NCBI GenBank assembly: GCA_965203685.1 | Contig: OZ241908.1 | Span: 1,612,001 to 1,676,000, forward strand | Direction: 5' to 3' | DNA from: VXYL01 sp965203685 | GTDB taxonomy: Bacteria > Pseudomonadota > Gammaproteobacteria > Pseudomonadales > Azotimanducaceae | Length of the DNA: 64,000 nucleotides | In this document: positions 25,598-35,276 of the stretch, piece after piece | How positions within the stretch are numbered: position 1 is the stretch's first letter | How the letters are laid out: every line of letters starts with the position of its first letter | Notes under the pieces: generated by a model | Database searches by the model: none | What the model was told of the DNA's origin: nothing | What the model saw: only the letters and a program-made list of their open reading frames with translations | Made by a program: the position numbers and the translations under genes

Positions 25598-25650
25598 TGA
25601 CCAAATGAAATTGCCGCTCAGAGGTGATTTTTGTCGTGCGTGCACGACAT
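25598..25650. repeat. Site A1: palindrome in a 50-bp repeat
   Basis: TGTCGTGC-GT-GCACGACA (25632-25649) is a perfect inverted repeat with a 2-nt centre. About 30 nt to its left resemble the left flank of site A2 (29655): an AAATTG, CTCAG, GGT series before TTTTGTCG. Sites A1 and A2 are in the same orientation and bracket the recombinase and LRR genes. Confidence 0.65.
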
Positions 25651-25920
25651 GTCGTTGTCGTCGCCGCCGGCGTGTCGGTGCGGACGCCGCTGGACGTTGC
25701 GCTTGCCGGTCCGGAATGCCGGCAGGGGTTCGGCACGTGGCGGGGACGGCGAGGCCTGGGCCCGGGGACGGGAGGGCGGTGTCGCGCGGCCGTTGTCCGG
25801 GCCCGGCGTCGGACGCGCGCGTGAACGACGACATGCCGCAACCTGGGCCGGCATGGAAGACCGGTCGTTTCTGGCGACCGTTGGGGGGCATGCGCCGGCG
25901 GCGACCGGCGTCGGAGCGTG

Positions 25921-25946
25921 CGCGATAACTGTAGGAATCGCGAGCA
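25921..25946. repeat. Site B1: direct repeat with inverted arms
   Basis: CGCGATAACTGTAGGAATCG and following CGAGCA match site B2 (27180-27205) at 20 of 26 positions. Arms CGCGAT and ATCGCG are inverted. It lies 40 nt upstream of the recombinase start. Confidence 0.65.
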
Positions 25947-25985
25947 CTCTGGCGGCCCGCACCGCACCGCCACGGAGGCCGCCCC

Positions 25986-26963
25986 ATGCTCGACGAATCC
26001 CCCCTGTCCGCCGCGCCGCAGGAAGGCCGCGTGGCACCCGCCGCCCCCCCGATCGACGCCTTCGTGGCCGATTCCGAAGGGGCGCTCAGCGCCAACACCG
26101 CCCGCGCCCTCAGGGCCGACCTCGGCGTCTACGCCGCCTGGTGCGCCGCGCGCGGCGCGGCCGCCGTGCCCGCCGACCCCGCCACCGTGGCGGGCTTCGT
26201 CGACGCCATGGCCGCGGTACGCGCCCCGGCCACGGTGCGCCGCTACGTGGCCAGCGTCGCCGCCGCCCACCGCGCCGCCGGAGGCCCGGCGCCCACCGGG
26301 AGCGCCGCCGTGCGCAACGCGCTGTCGCGCATGCACCGCGCCCATGGCCGCCGCCAGGAGCAGGCGCTGGGACTCACCTGGGCGCTGCGCGTACGCCTGC
26401 TGGAGGCCGCCGGCGACGGCCTCATCGACGCCCGCGACCGGGCGCTGCTGGCGGTCGCCTACGACGGCCTGCTGCGCCGCTCGGAGCTCTGCGCGCTGCG
26501 CGTCGACGACGTCTTCGAGGAGACCGGCGGCGACGCGGCGCTGCTGGTGCGCCGCGGCAAGACCGACCCGGAGGGCGCGGGGGAGATGGTCTACCTGGCC
26601 CCGGACACGGTGCGCATGGTGCGCGGGTGGCTGGCCCGCGCTGGCGTCGCCGACGGTCGGCTGTTCCGCTCGCTGCCGACGGGCCGGCCGCCGGGGGAGC
26701 GCCTCGACCCGAGCCAGGTGCCGCGCATCCTCAAGCGCATGGCGCGGCGCGCCGGGCTGCCGGACAATGTGGCGGACAGGTTGTCCGGGCACAGCGCCCG
26801 GGTCGGCGCGACGCAGGACATGATCGCCACCGGCATCGGTCTGCCGGCGATCCTGCAGGCGGGGCGCTGGAAGAGCACCGCCATGGTGCACCGCTACGGC
26901 GACCGGCTGCTGGCGCGGCGCAGCGGCGCAGCACAGTTGGCGCGCGCGCAGGGACGCGCCTAG
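25986..26963 (+). CDS. Tyrosine recombinase (integrase)
   Basis: A 325-residue protein. ATG 25986 has GGAGG 7 nt upstream. The N-terminal SAM-like core-binding domain starts SANTARALRADLGVYAAWC. Catalytic residues are R164 in GLLRRSEL, K192 in RGKTD, H269 and R272 in GHSAR, W295 in AGRWKST, and nucleophile Y304 in MVHRYGDR. All are present, so it should be active. Flanking direct repeats B1 and B2 with inverted arms are likely substrates. It resembles XerC/D-size integrases used by integrative elements. Whether it moves the whole element or only this cassette is unknown. Confidence 0.9.
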   Translation: MLDESPLSAAPQEGRVAPAAPPIDAFVADSEGALSANTARALRADLGVYAAWCAARGAAAVPADPATVAGFVDAMAAVRAPATVRRYVASVAAAHRAAGGPAPTGSAAVRNALSRMHRAHGRRQEQALGLTWALRVRLLEAAGDGLIDARDRALLAVAYDGLLRRSELCALRVDDVFEETGGDAALLVRRGKTDPEGAGEMVYLAPDTVRMVRGWLARAGVADGRLFRSLPTGRPPGERLDPSQVPRILKRMARRAGLPDNVADRLSGHSARVGATQDMIATGIGLPAILQAGRWKSTAMVHRYGDRLLARRSGAAQLARAQGRA

Positions 26964-27223
26964 GGCGGTCCGGGCGCGCCGATCCGCGCATGGTTATCGC
27001 GAGCACGTCGCGCAGCGGCGCCGCGGCCCCGCCGCGACCGGCTCCGCTACCGCGCCGATCCGCGCGCCGGGAAAAAGGCCAGCGCGATTAGCGCGTTGGG
27101 GCTATGGCCCGGGAGCGCCGGCGCGGCGCCCCGGCGCGTGGCGGAGGAACCGCCGCGACAGGACCTTGACCACGGTGTGCACGATAACTACAGTTATCGC
27201 GAACAGTCCGCCGGAGAAGGACG
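26964..27223. other. Region between recombinase and LRR gene
   Basis: Contains a half-match to site B (GTTATCGCGAGCA at 26991-27003) and the full site B2 at 27180-27205. No gene is seen. Confidence 0.5.
27180..27205. repeat. Site B2: direct repeat with perfect palindromic core
   Basis: CGATAACT-AC-AGTTATCG (27182-27199) is a perfect inverted repeat with 2-nt centre. It matches B1 in the same orientation and ends 18 nt before the ATG of the LRR protein. Confidence 0.7.
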
Positions 27224-29326
27224 ATGGTCGGAAACCGACCCGGCTCGCCAGGCGGGCCCGAACGGTGCGGCGGCCTTGCGCGCGCCGCTGGGTTCACGGC
27301 CCCCTGCACGCCTCAGTCGCGCAACGGGAACGCCTCGGTCCGTGCTCAGTTGTGGCGTCGGGCAGCCGAGGCGCTGGCGGTGCTGGTCGCGGCCCTCGCC
27401 CTCGCCGCGCCCGTTCGGGCGCAGGACACGGTGATCTGGGAAACCACCATGACGGTCGGCAGCGTGGACGTCGCTGTCGGCTCCTCGACGGTCACGACGA
27501 CCGGGTTCTCGACGGACCCAGCGACAGGGCAACTGGCCGCTGCGACCTTCGAAGCCGAAAAGCACTCCGATGCCGGCACGACCAGAACCTACACCGTCAC
27601 GGAGCTGTCGCACCAGACCGTCACGGCAGCGAACGGGACGTTGCAGTCGTCCACCCTGCGTTTCGTCTACGAGCCCGTTGCGGTCGCCGAGAGACTGTTC
27701 CTGGACGGTCTGACGCTTGTGCTCGCCAATCGGGTCGGCACCATGCCGTCCCTCACCTACCGGCTATCCTCGGCCAACGAGAACCAGAGCCAACTCGCTT
27801 GGAACCTCGCGAACGCGCCGGCCGGCCAACTGCCGGGCGGCCAGGGCGACGGAGACACCCTGAAGGTCCAGCTCGTGAAGGCCGCGCCGCTCACCGCGGA
27901 GCTGGAGCTGGCCGGCGAGGACGAGGGGCCCGGCGGCCGGGTCGAGTACCTCGTCGACCTCAAGCTGAGCGAGCGCATCTGGATTCCGTCCGAGGACATG
28001 CGCGACGACGCCTTCACGGTCACGAACGGGACGGTCGCGAGGGCGCAGCGGCACACGCGCCTGTTCAGGCACGTCGACGGGGTGCGGCGCAAGGTCAGCC
28101 GCCACTGGCGACTCACGGTGCAGTCGGACAACACCACGTCCGCCGCCACGGTGCTGTCGCTGCCTGACAACCGTCGGTGCAACGTGTCGGGGGCGCTTTG
28201 CACGCGATCGCTGGGCCGCCTCGAGGACGGTCCGGCGATCACCCTGGGCGAGGGCGAGAACACGATGAAGGCGACGTTGTCGGTGGCGGACGCGACGGCG
28301 GCGGAAGGCAGCTACCTCACGTTCACCGTGACGGCGACGCGTCCCCTCAAGCGCAACATCTTCGCCGGGGTCCAGATCCTGCGCGAAGAGGGAACGGCGA
28401 CGTCGAACGTCGACTACGAAGACTGGGGGTCCGGGACGGTGCAGATGGTGGCGGGAGACACGACGATGTCCTTCCGGGTGTTCGCGAAGACCGACGCGGT
28501 GACCGACGACGGCGAGACGGTGCGGGTCCGCCTGTTTGGCGCCTGGGTGATCGACGGCCTCGACTACGACACCGGCGACTACATCAAGGCGCGACGCAAG
28601 ATACGGATCACCGACTCCAAGGCGACCGGGACGATCACGGACGTCTCCTCCAGCTCGTCGAGCTCGGGCGGCTTCGGCGGACAGGCGGTGTTCGGCGCGC
28701 GGCCGTCGGGCCTGTCGGGGGACGGCGCGCCGGCGCGGCTGTGGTGGGCGCCGGCGGACGGCCGGCCCGGCGACGCCTCCCCGGTGCCGGTGGCGGATCT
28801 CGCGGCGCTCGGCCGGCCCGTCCCGCTTGAGCGCCTGGACCTGTCGGACAACGGCCTCGCCGAGCTTGACGGCATCGAGGCGCACGCGGGGCTGCGCGCG
28901 CTCGACCTCTCCGGCAACCGCGTCGCCGACCTGTGGCCGCTGGCGGGGCTGCGCGCGCTGGAGCGTCTGGACCTGTCGGGCAACCGCGTCGCGGACCTGT
29001 CGCCTCTCGCCGGCCTGGCCGCGCTGCGCGTGCTGGTGCTCGACGGCAACGCGGCGTCCGACCTCGGCCCGCTGACGCACCTCGCGGCGCTCGAGGAGCT
29101 GTCGCTGGCGGGCAACGCGGTGCGCGACGTCGGGCCGCTGCAGGACCTGCCGCGGCTGCGCCGGCTGGACCTGCGCGGCACTCCCGTGTCCGACCTGTCG
29201 CCGCTCGGCGACGTGCTCTCGCTTGAGTGGCTGGGGCTGCCCGGAGGCGCGGCGGCGGATACGATGGCACTGCGGACCGGTCTGCGCGTGGTGCGCCCGG
29301 AGACCACCGGGGCGGCGCGGCGGTAG
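27224..29326 (+). CDS. Secreted Calx-beta and leucine-rich repeat protein
   Basis: A 700-residue protein. ATG 27224 has GGAGAAGG upstream. A signal peptide core (LAVLVAALALAAPVRAQ) lies at residues about 50-67, preceded by an unusually long polar n-region, so a later start near residue 39 is possible. Residues about 345-455 are a Calx-beta type domain (ADATAAEGSYLTFTVTAT and DDGETVRVRLFGA). Residues about 535-680 are seven leucine-rich repeats of the internalin-like LDLSGNRVADL type. A serine run (VSSSSSSSGG) separates the two. Likely extracellular or surface binding protein. Its start region is adjacent to recombination site B2. Confidence 0.85.
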   Translation: MVGNRPGSPGGPERCGGLARAAGFTAPCTPQSRNGNASVRAQLWRRAAEALAVLVAALALAAPVRAQDTVIWETTMTVGSVDVAVGSSTVTTTGFSTDPATGQLAAATFEAEKHSDAGTTRTYTVTELSHQTVTAANGTLQSSTLRFVYEPVAVAERLFLDGLTLVLANRVGTMPSLTYRLSSANENQSQLAWNLANAPAGQLPGGQGDGDTLKVQLVKAAPLTAELELAGEDEGPGGRVEYLVDLKLSERIWIPSEDMRDDAFTVTNGTVARAQRHTRLFRHVDGVRRKVSRHWRLTVQSDNTTSAATVLSLPDNRRCNVSGALCTRSLGRLEDGPAITLGEGENTMKATLSVADATAAEGSYLTFTVTATRPLKRNIFAGVQILREEGTATSNVDYEDWGSGTVQMVAGDTTMSFRVFAKTDAVTDDGETVRVRLFGAWVIDGLDYDTGDYIKARRKIRITDSKATGTITDVSSSSSSSGGFGGQAVFGARPSGLSGDGAPARLWWAPADGRPGDASPVPVADLAALGRPVPLERLDLSDNGLAELDGIEAHAGLRALDLSGNRVADLWPLAGLRALERLDLSGNRVADLSPLAGLAALRVLVLDGNAASDLGPLTHLAALEELSLAGNAVRDVGPLQDLPRLRRLDLRGTPVSDLSPLGDVLSLEWLGLPGGAAADTMALRTGLRVVRPETTGAARR

Positions 29327-29940
29327 GCCGGCCGCCGCGCGTCGCTGCGGAACATGGCGGCAGGCGTGGACTTCGGACGCGAGACCTGCCTGCTGCGCAT
29401 GGCCGGCGGGGAGATGTCGCCGCTCGCCGAGGACGGCGGGTGCCGGCGCAGACGCGGGCCGCGGGGCGGTCGGGGCGGGGGCGCCGGGCGGATCTCCTGG
29501 CTGATGGCTGTCGGGCGGACGGCGGCCCGGCGATCGACCTGCACGACATCCGTGCTCTTGCGCACGGCAGGGCCGTTGCGGGTCGGGTGGCGCCGGGCCG
29601 ACGATGCCGCCGTCGTCCCCTGGAACGAAAATTGGTATTCCTCAGGGTAGAGTTTTGTCGTGCATGCGCGACATAACCCCCCGCCCGGGGCCGGCGCCCG
29701 TCGGCGGCGCCGGGCGGCGTAGACGTGGAACGGCCCGGGGGTGCGGTCCGGGCAGCCATGTTGCCCGTCCGCGCCCGCCGCGTTGTGCGGTCGCGAAGAC
29801 GACGCCGTCGGCGGCCGTCGGTCGCTGGCGGAACGGGCACGCGGTCGCGGCGACACGACGGGCGGCTGCGCCCGGCGGGAGCACGGAGGCGCGGCCTCGA
29901 CCCGGGCGCGAGCGCGAACCGGTGTCGAGCCGCCGCGGCG
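29327..29940. other. Non-coding region with site A2
   Basis: No supported gene. Contains palindromic site A2 and AT-rich sequence to its left. The ArdC-like gene ends at its right border. Confidence 0.5.
29627..29674. repeat. Site A2: palindrome in a 50-bp repeat
   Basis: TGTCGTGC-AT-GCGCGACA at 29656-29673, one mismatch between arms, with TTTT before and AT after as in site A1. The preceding AAAATTGG...CTCAGGGTAGA resembles the left flank of A1. Confidence 0.65.
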
Positions 29941-30846
29941 TCACGCGGCCTCAGCGACGTCGGCCGGGGTTTCGCCCGGCTGCCGGTCGCGGAGCCAGTC
30001 CACGGCCTTCTGCGCCAGGGCCGCGGCGCGCACGATGGTGCGCGGGTCGTCCTCGAGCGCCTTGATCCAGCCGGCGATGTAGGCGGCGTGGTCCGGACGC
30101 GGCTCGGCCGAGATGCCGAGTTCGGCGCACACGAACGCCGAACCGAGCTCGGCGACGAGCTCCTCGAACGCGTACTCGGGCGAACCGAACCCGCCGAAGC
30201 CGCCGCGGTGGGCGCGCGCCGGGGTGTTGGTGGCGTGCACGCTCTCGTGCGCGAGCACCGCGTAGTACGCCTCGGGGCTCTCGAAGGATTCGAACGGGGG
30301 CATGCGGATCGTGTCGAGGCGCGGCTGGTAGCAGGCCCGCGAGGGGTGCGCGGCGACGTGGAGGCCGAGGTTGGCGAACCACGACTCGCAGTGCGCGATC
30401 CGCTCCCCCGGGTTGGCCGGGGCCGGCGCCGGCGCCCGGTAGTCGTCGGGAAGGCCGTCGATCTGGTCGGCGTTGAAGACGCTGTAGACGCGGTGCACGC
30501 GGACGTGGTCCGGATCGTCGTCGCCGCCGGCGCTGCCGGGATCCTGGTCCGCGCGGCGCTCGACCGTGCGCACGAAGAAGACGCGCGAGGAGGTCTCGCC
30601 GCGGCGCACCTGGCCGCCGAGGGCCTGCGCTTGGCGGTAGGTCATCCAGTGGGGCGAGGCGTAGCCCCGGTCGAAGGCGGCCGCCCACAGCAGCAGGACG
30701 TTGATGCCGCGGTAGGGCTCGCCGCCGTGGCGCAGCGGCAGGGCGGTCGGGGCGGCGGTCCAGGACTGGATCCACGGACGGGTGCCGGCGCGCAGGTCGG
30801 CGAGTATGCGTTCGGTGACGGCGGCGTAGACGTCGGCGGGTTTCAT
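29941..30846 (-). CDS. ArdC-like antirestriction protein
   Basis: A 301-residue protein. ATG 30846 has GGAGAACCCGC upstream. Residues 1-130 are the ArdC N-terminal ssDNA-binding domain: VYAAVTERILADLRAGTRPW, YRGINVLLLW, WMTYRQAQALGGQVRRGE and VFFVRTVE. The C-terminal zincin domain has LAHESVHATNT (HExxH) and the third-ligand segment YAFEELVAELGSAFVC. ArdC proteins protect incoming conjugative DNA from restriction. The gene lies 17 nt downstream of the large helicase gene, so they are probably co-transcribed. Confidence 0.88.
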   Translation of the reverse strand: MKPADVYAAVTERILADLRAGTRPWIQSWTAAPTALPLRHGGEPYRGINVLLLWAAAFDRGYASPHWMTYRQAQALGGQVRRGETSSRVFFVRTVERRADQDPGSAGGDDDPDHVRVHRVYSVFNADQIDGLPDDYRAPAPAPANPGERIAHCESWFANLGLHVAAHPSRACYQPRLDTIRMPPFESFESPEAYYAVLAHESVHATNTPARAHRGGFGGFGSPEYAFEELVAELGSAFVCAELGISAEPRPDHAAYIAGWIKALEDDPRTIVRAAALAQKAVDWLRDRQPGETPADVAEAA

Positions 30847-30863
30847 GCGGGTTCTCCTTGGGG

Positions 30864-33800
30864 CTAGAAGGCGGGTTCGGGGACGCCGGACCCGTCGGCG
30901 GCGTCCGGGTGGCGCAGCGGGTGGCGGCGCAGGACGCGGGCGAGGACGTCGGCGTCGTCGGCGAAGAGGACCGTCTGCCACTGCACGATCTCGGCGCGCA
31001 CGCCGAGGCGCTTCAGGTGGTCGATGTCGCGGGGACCGGGGCCCTCGATCATGAGCCGCGGCCGGTCGAGCACGCGGCGCCGGCGCAGCGTCCAGCCGTT
31101 GACCAGCGGCATCGGCTTGTGGCGTTCGACGACCGCTCGGAGCACGTCGGCGGCGGGAAGTTCGAGCACGCCCGCGCGTGCCTTGTCCTCGCGCAGCCGG
31201 GCGGCCTCCTCGGGCTCCAGGACGCGGCCGATGAGCGACTCGCCGTCGTCGGTGGCCAGGCGCCGGATGCGCAGGTTCTCGTCGGGCAGGAGGTGCCAGG
31301 CGCGCAGCAGCATGCCGGACGCCAGGTGGAAGACGCGCTCGGTGTGGGCCGGCAGGCCGTCGACCTCGCGCGACCAGACGGGCTCCCAGGCGTTGCGCGG
31401 GGCCGCGCGCCAGCGCGATCGGGCGAGGTCCTGGAGGGTCAGGAGCTCGGCGGCGTTCGGGCGGCGCAGGCGCACGCGCGGCTGCACCGCGCCGTCCTCG
31501 GCGATCGCGGAGGGCGCCGGCAGCGCGACGGCGGCACGGCCCGACTGCGCGTTGAGGAGCAGTTCGCCGCGTCCGTGGTGCTCGCGACCGAGGCGCACGG
31601 CCTCGGCGGCGGCGTCGGCCGTGAAGGGCTTCAGGGCGTCGCGGCGGCGGATGTCGAGGATCTCGGTGCCGCCCGGACCGGGGCGCCGGGCGACCACGGC
31701 GAGCGAGTCGGCGTGGATGGTCTCGACGCCGAGGTTGTAGACGCCGGCGTCCTTGGCGGCCTGGATCATGGCGTCGAGGCGCTCCTGGAAGTGCGCGAAC
31801 ACGTCGTTCTGCTCGTCGATCGGCATGGCCAGCACGCGGTTCAGCAGCCGCGACATGGGCGGCAGGCTGTCGCGCAGACCGCCCTCCGCGTCGGACAGGA
31901 CGAGGCCCGTCGCCTTCTCGAAGCGCTTCTCGGACCAGCCGGGGACGTGGTCGTTGTGGATCGAGATGTAGAACAGGCGCAGGGCGGAGAGCGCGTGCGG
32001 GCTCTCGAGGTTGTCCTCGGCGCGGAACAGGGCGCCGTCGCCCATGGACGACTGCGAGTCGCGCTGGCCGCGGGTGATGGCGCCGAGGCTGTCGAGCCTG
32101 CGCGCGATCGTCGCGATGAAGCGCCGCTCGCCCTTGACGTCGGTGGCGACGGGGCGGAACAGCGGCGCGCTCGCCTGCCGGGTGCGGTGGGTGCGGCCGA
32201 GGCCCTGGATGGCGACGTCGGCGCGCCAGCCGGGCTCGAGGAGGTAGTGCACGCGCCGGGCGCGGTTCGCGCAGGCGGTGTCGGCGTGGTAGCTGCGCCC
32301 GGTGCCGCCGGCGGTGCTGAACAGCAGGATGCGCTTCTCGCCGTCCATGAACGCCGCGGCCTCGGTGAGGTTGGCGCTCGGCGGGCGGGTGGAGACGGCG
32401 TGCCGCCACGCGCCGCCGGGGCCGGCGAGGCGCAGCACGCGGCGCGAGCGGCCGGTGACCTCGGCGACCTGCTCGTGGCCGAAGTGGTGCAGCAGGATGT
32501 CGATGGCGGCGGGCATGGGCGGCAGCGCGCCGAGGCGGGCGACGAGGGCGTCGCGGGCGGCGAGCGCCTCCTGGGAGACGACCGGCCGGCCGTCGTCGTC
32601 GAACACCGGGACGGCGACGATGGTGCCCTCGTCGTTGACCGTCTCCTCGTGGAGCTGCACGGGGAACGAGCGCACCAGGTACTCCATGACGTACTCGCGG
32701 GGCGTGAGGTCGACGGACAGGTCGTCGTGCTCGGCGGGCGGGATCTCGGCGAGGCGGCGGTCGAGCAGCGCCTCGCCGGTGGAGACGAGCTGCACCACCG
32801 GGGCGCGGCCCGCGTCGAGGTCGGCCTGCACCGCGCGGATCAGCGTCGGGCACTTCATGGCGGCGAGGAGATGCGCGAAGAAGCGCTGCTTGGCCTGCTC
32901 GAAGGCGCTCATGGCGGCGGACTTGGCGCCCGGGGCGAGGGTGTCGCCGTCCTTGACCACGCCGCACGCCTCGAGCGCGGCGTCGAGGTTCTCGTGGATG
33001 ATGCGGAAGGCGCCCGCGTACTGGTCCCAGATGTCCCGCTGCGCGGCGGAGAGCGGATGCTCGAGGATGTCGATCTCGACGCCGTGGTAGGCGAGCGCGC
33101 GGGCCTGGTAGAGCCCCAGCGCCTTCAGGTCGCGGGCGACGATCTCCATGGCCGCGACGCCGCCGCGCTCCATGGCGCCGACGAAGTCGAGACGGTCGGC
33201 GAAGGCGGTGGCGTCGCCGCCCCACAAGCCCAGGCGCGGCGCGTAGGCCAGGCCGTGCACGGTGGTGGCGCCGGTGGCGGAGGCGTACAGCACCCGGGCG
33301 TTCGGCAGGGCGTTCTGCAGGCGGAGTCCCGCGAGCCCCTGCTGGGAGGGCTTCGCCTCGCCGCGCTGCTTGGTCGCGTTGCCGGCCGCGTTCGCCATGG
33401 CGTGCGCCTCGTCGAAGACGACCACGCCGTCGAAGGCGTGGCGGCGCTCGACCGTGTCGCCGCCGGCGAGCCAGGCGAGAATCTGGTCGAGGCGCGAGGG
33501 CGCGCCGCCGCGGGCCGGGGAGCGCAGCGTCGCGTAGGTGGTGAACAGGATGCCCGTCGAGCGTTCGACCGGCTGCGAGGGCCGGTAGGCGGAGAGCGGG
33601 AAGATCTGCGCGTCGTCCCGACCGATCTCGCGCCAGTCGCGGCGGGCGTCGTCGATGAGGCGCGCCGACTGGCTGATCCACAGCGCGCGCTTCGAGCCGC
33701 GCAGCCAGCGGTCGAGGATGACGGCGGCGGCCTGGCGGCCCTTGCCGCACCCGGTGCCGTCGCCGAGCATCCAGCCCTGGCGGAAGCGCACGGGCGGACC

Positions 33801-35276
33801 GAGCTCGACGGTCGGGTCGTCGAGTTCGGGGTACTGCGGGAGGTCGGTGGCGCCGTCCGGGCCGGAGGCGTCGGCGTCCACGCGGTGGGCGCTCACGTGG
33901 TCGGCGGTGACGCGGTACGGGGACGGCAGCAGCCGGTCGTGCGCCTGGCCGCAGAGCGCGACGGACTCGAGCTGGGCGTCGGAGAGCAGGCCGTCCTGGA
34001 CGAGGGCGGGCGGCAGCACCGGCCGGTAGCCGGGGACCGGGGGCGCGATGTCGGCCATGGCCGTGGACTCGACCAGCGGCGTCGGATGCTCGGCGGCGCC
34101 GGGGATGCGGAACGACGTGGGCGTCCAGGGGGTCCACACCGCGCCGCGGTCGCGCGCGGGACGGTCGGACTCCGCCACGGCCTCGATGCCGAGCGGCGCC
34201 GGCTCCGGGTCGGCGGCGAGGCGCGGCGGCAGGTCGAGGACGCGCGCCAGGAGGTCGGCGGCGTCGTCGGCGACGAGGAAGGCGTCGACGTCGGGGTAGC
34301 GCGCGGGCGACGCCGCCGGCGCGCGTTCGAGGACGATGAGGCGGGTCTCGGCGTCTGTGCCGCGGCGGCGGTAGACGCGCCCCGGGATCCGCGCGGTGAA
34401 CAGCACGCGCGGGGCGTCGGTCCGCCCGAAGGCGTCGCGCCAGGCCGCCGAGTCCGGGATGCAGGGCGCGGCGGCGATCGCGACCAGCCGGCCCCGGGGC
34501 GCGAGCGCGGCGTAGGCGGCCCTGATGTGCGCGAGGTCGACGCGGATCGAACGCGACCCGCCGCCTCGGCGCCTGCCGACGGTGGGCCGCGCGGTGAACG
34601 GCGGGTTCATGAGGACGACGTCGGGCCGGACGTCGGGCAGCCGGTCGCGGATGCGCTCGGCGTTGTGCGCGGTGACCGGGGCCTCGGGATAGACCGCGGC
34701 GAGCAGGTTGCGGCGCATGGGGGCGAGTTCGTTCAGGTGCAGGTCGGCGGCGGTGTCGAGGACGGTCGCCGGGAGGGCGGCGAGGATGCCGGTGCCCGCG
34801 GACGGTTCGAGGACGACGTCGTCCGGGCGCACGGCGGCGGCGGCGAAGGCGGCGTGGGCGAGGGCGAGCGGCGTCGAGAACTGGTCGTAGGCGACCTGGT
34901 GCTCGGAGCGGTGCGACTGCGTCGGCTCCAGCGCCGCCACGCGTTCGAGCATGCGGTGGAAGCGCATTGGATCGCCGTCGGCGCGGTCGCGCATGGCGGG
35001 TGCCCAACGCTTCAGGAAGAGCACGACGGCGGCCTCGGCGGCGTCGTAGGCGTGCTTGGAGTTCCAGGCGTTGCGCTGCCCGGGCGGGGCGTTGCGGAAG
35101 GCGTCGGCGACGGCGGCGCTGGCGTCGGCCGAGGACACGGCCCGTCCCGCCTCGAGGGCGGGAACGAGGGCGCGCGCCGCCGCGGCGAGGGCCTGGGCCG
35201 GGGAGAACGCGGTCTCGGGCGGCGGGGGGACGTCGTGGAGGTCGAACAGGGAGGGGGTTCGCGTGGTGTCCGTCAT
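30864..35276 (-). CDS. Strawberry-notch-type helicase/methylase
   Basis: A 1470-residue protein. ATG 35276 has GAGGAACCGACC upstream. Domains in order: N-terminal helical part; a Rossmann methyltransferase-like domain with EPSAGTGILAAL (about residue 160) and NPPFTARP (about 225); a strawberry-notch AAA domain with GDGTGCGKGRQAA (about 507) and VVFDEAHAMANA (about 621); and a helicase C-terminal domain with LFSTAGGTGRSYHAD (about 990) and QGLGRTHRTRQ. Such proteins are typical of large plasmids, ICEs and phages and are thought to process or protect element DNA. It is behind Family 2 copy 7 and followed by ArdC. Confidence 0.9.
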   Translation of the reverse strand: MTDTTRTPSLFDLHDVPPPPETAFSPAQALAAAARALVPALEAGRAVSSADASAAVADAFRNAPPGQRNAWNSKHAYDAAEAAVVLFLKRWAPAMRDRADGDPMRFHRMLERVAALEPTQSHRSEHQVAYDQFSTPLALAHAAFAAAAVRPDDVVLEPSAGTGILAALPATVLDTAADLHLNELAPMRRNLLAAVYPEAPVTAHNAERIRDRLPDVRPDVVLMNPPFTARPTVGRRRGGGSRSIRVDLAHIRAAYAALAPRGRLVAIAAAPCIPDSAAWRDAFGRTDAPRVLFTARIPGRVYRRRGTDAETRLIVLERAPAASPARYPDVDAFLVADDAADLLARVLDLPPRLAADPEPAPLGIEAVAESDRPARDRGAVWTPWTPTSFRIPGAAEHPTPLVESTAMADIAPPVPGYRPVLPPALVQDGLLSDAQLESVALCGQAHDRLLPSPYRVTADHVSAHRVDADASGPDGATDLPQYPELDDPTVELGPPVRFRQGWMLGDGTGCGKGRQAAAVILDRWLRGSKRALWISQSARLIDDARRDWREIGRDDAQIFPLSAYRPSQPVERSTGILFTTYATLRSPARGGAPSRLDQILAWLAGGDTVERRHAFDGVVVFDEAHAMANAAGNATKQRGEAKPSQQGLAGLRLQNALPNARVLYASATGATTVHGLAYAPRLGLWGGDATAFADRLDFVGAMERGGVAAMEIVARDLKALGLYQARALAYHGVEIDILEHPLSAAQRDIWDQYAGAFRIIHENLDAALEACGVVKDGDTLAPGAKSAAMSAFEQAKQRFFAHLLAAMKCPTLIRAVQADLDAGRAPVVQLVSTGEALLDRRLAEIPPAEHDDLSVDLTPREYVMEYLVRSFPVQLHEETVNDEGTIVAVPVFDDDGRPVVSQEALAARDALVARLGALPPMPAAIDILLHHFGHEQVAEVTGRSRRVLRLAGPGGAWRHAVSTRPPSANLTEAAAFMDGEKRILLFSTAGGTGRSYHADTACANRARRVHYLLEPGWRADVAIQGLGRTHRTRQASAPLFRPVATDVKGERRFIATIARRLDSLGAITRGQRDSQSSMGDGALFRAEDNLESPHALSALRLFYISIHNDHVPGWSEKRFEKATGLVLSDAEGGLRDSLPPMSRLLNRVLAMPIDEQNDVFAHFQERLDAMIQAAKDAGVYNLGVETIHADSLAVVARRPGPGGTEILDIRRRDALKPFTADAAAEAVRLGREHHGRGELLLNAQSGRAAVALPAPSAIAEDGAVQPRVRLRRPNAAELLTLQDLARSRWRAAPRNAWEPVWSREVDGLPAHTERVFHLASGMLLRAWHLLPDENLRIRRLATDDGESLIGRVLEPEEAARLREDKARAGVLELPAADVLRAVVERHKPMPLVNGWTLRRRRVLDRPRLMIEGPGPRDIDHLKRLGVRAEIVQWQTVLFADDADVLARVLRRHPLRHPDAADGSGVPEPAF

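Larger units (their letters stand above)
25098..25985. other. Non-coding region before the recombinase
   Basis: No supported gene. It is locally AT-rich near 25235-25260 and 25600-25635. It contains palindromic site A1 (25632-25649) and site B1 (25921-25946) described separately. Confidence 0.5.

Noticed and set aside
25600..25650. Integron attC-type site at A1
   Set aside because: The R-box GTTRRRY/RYYYAAC pattern of attC sites is absent, and the recombinase is not divergent from the cassette.
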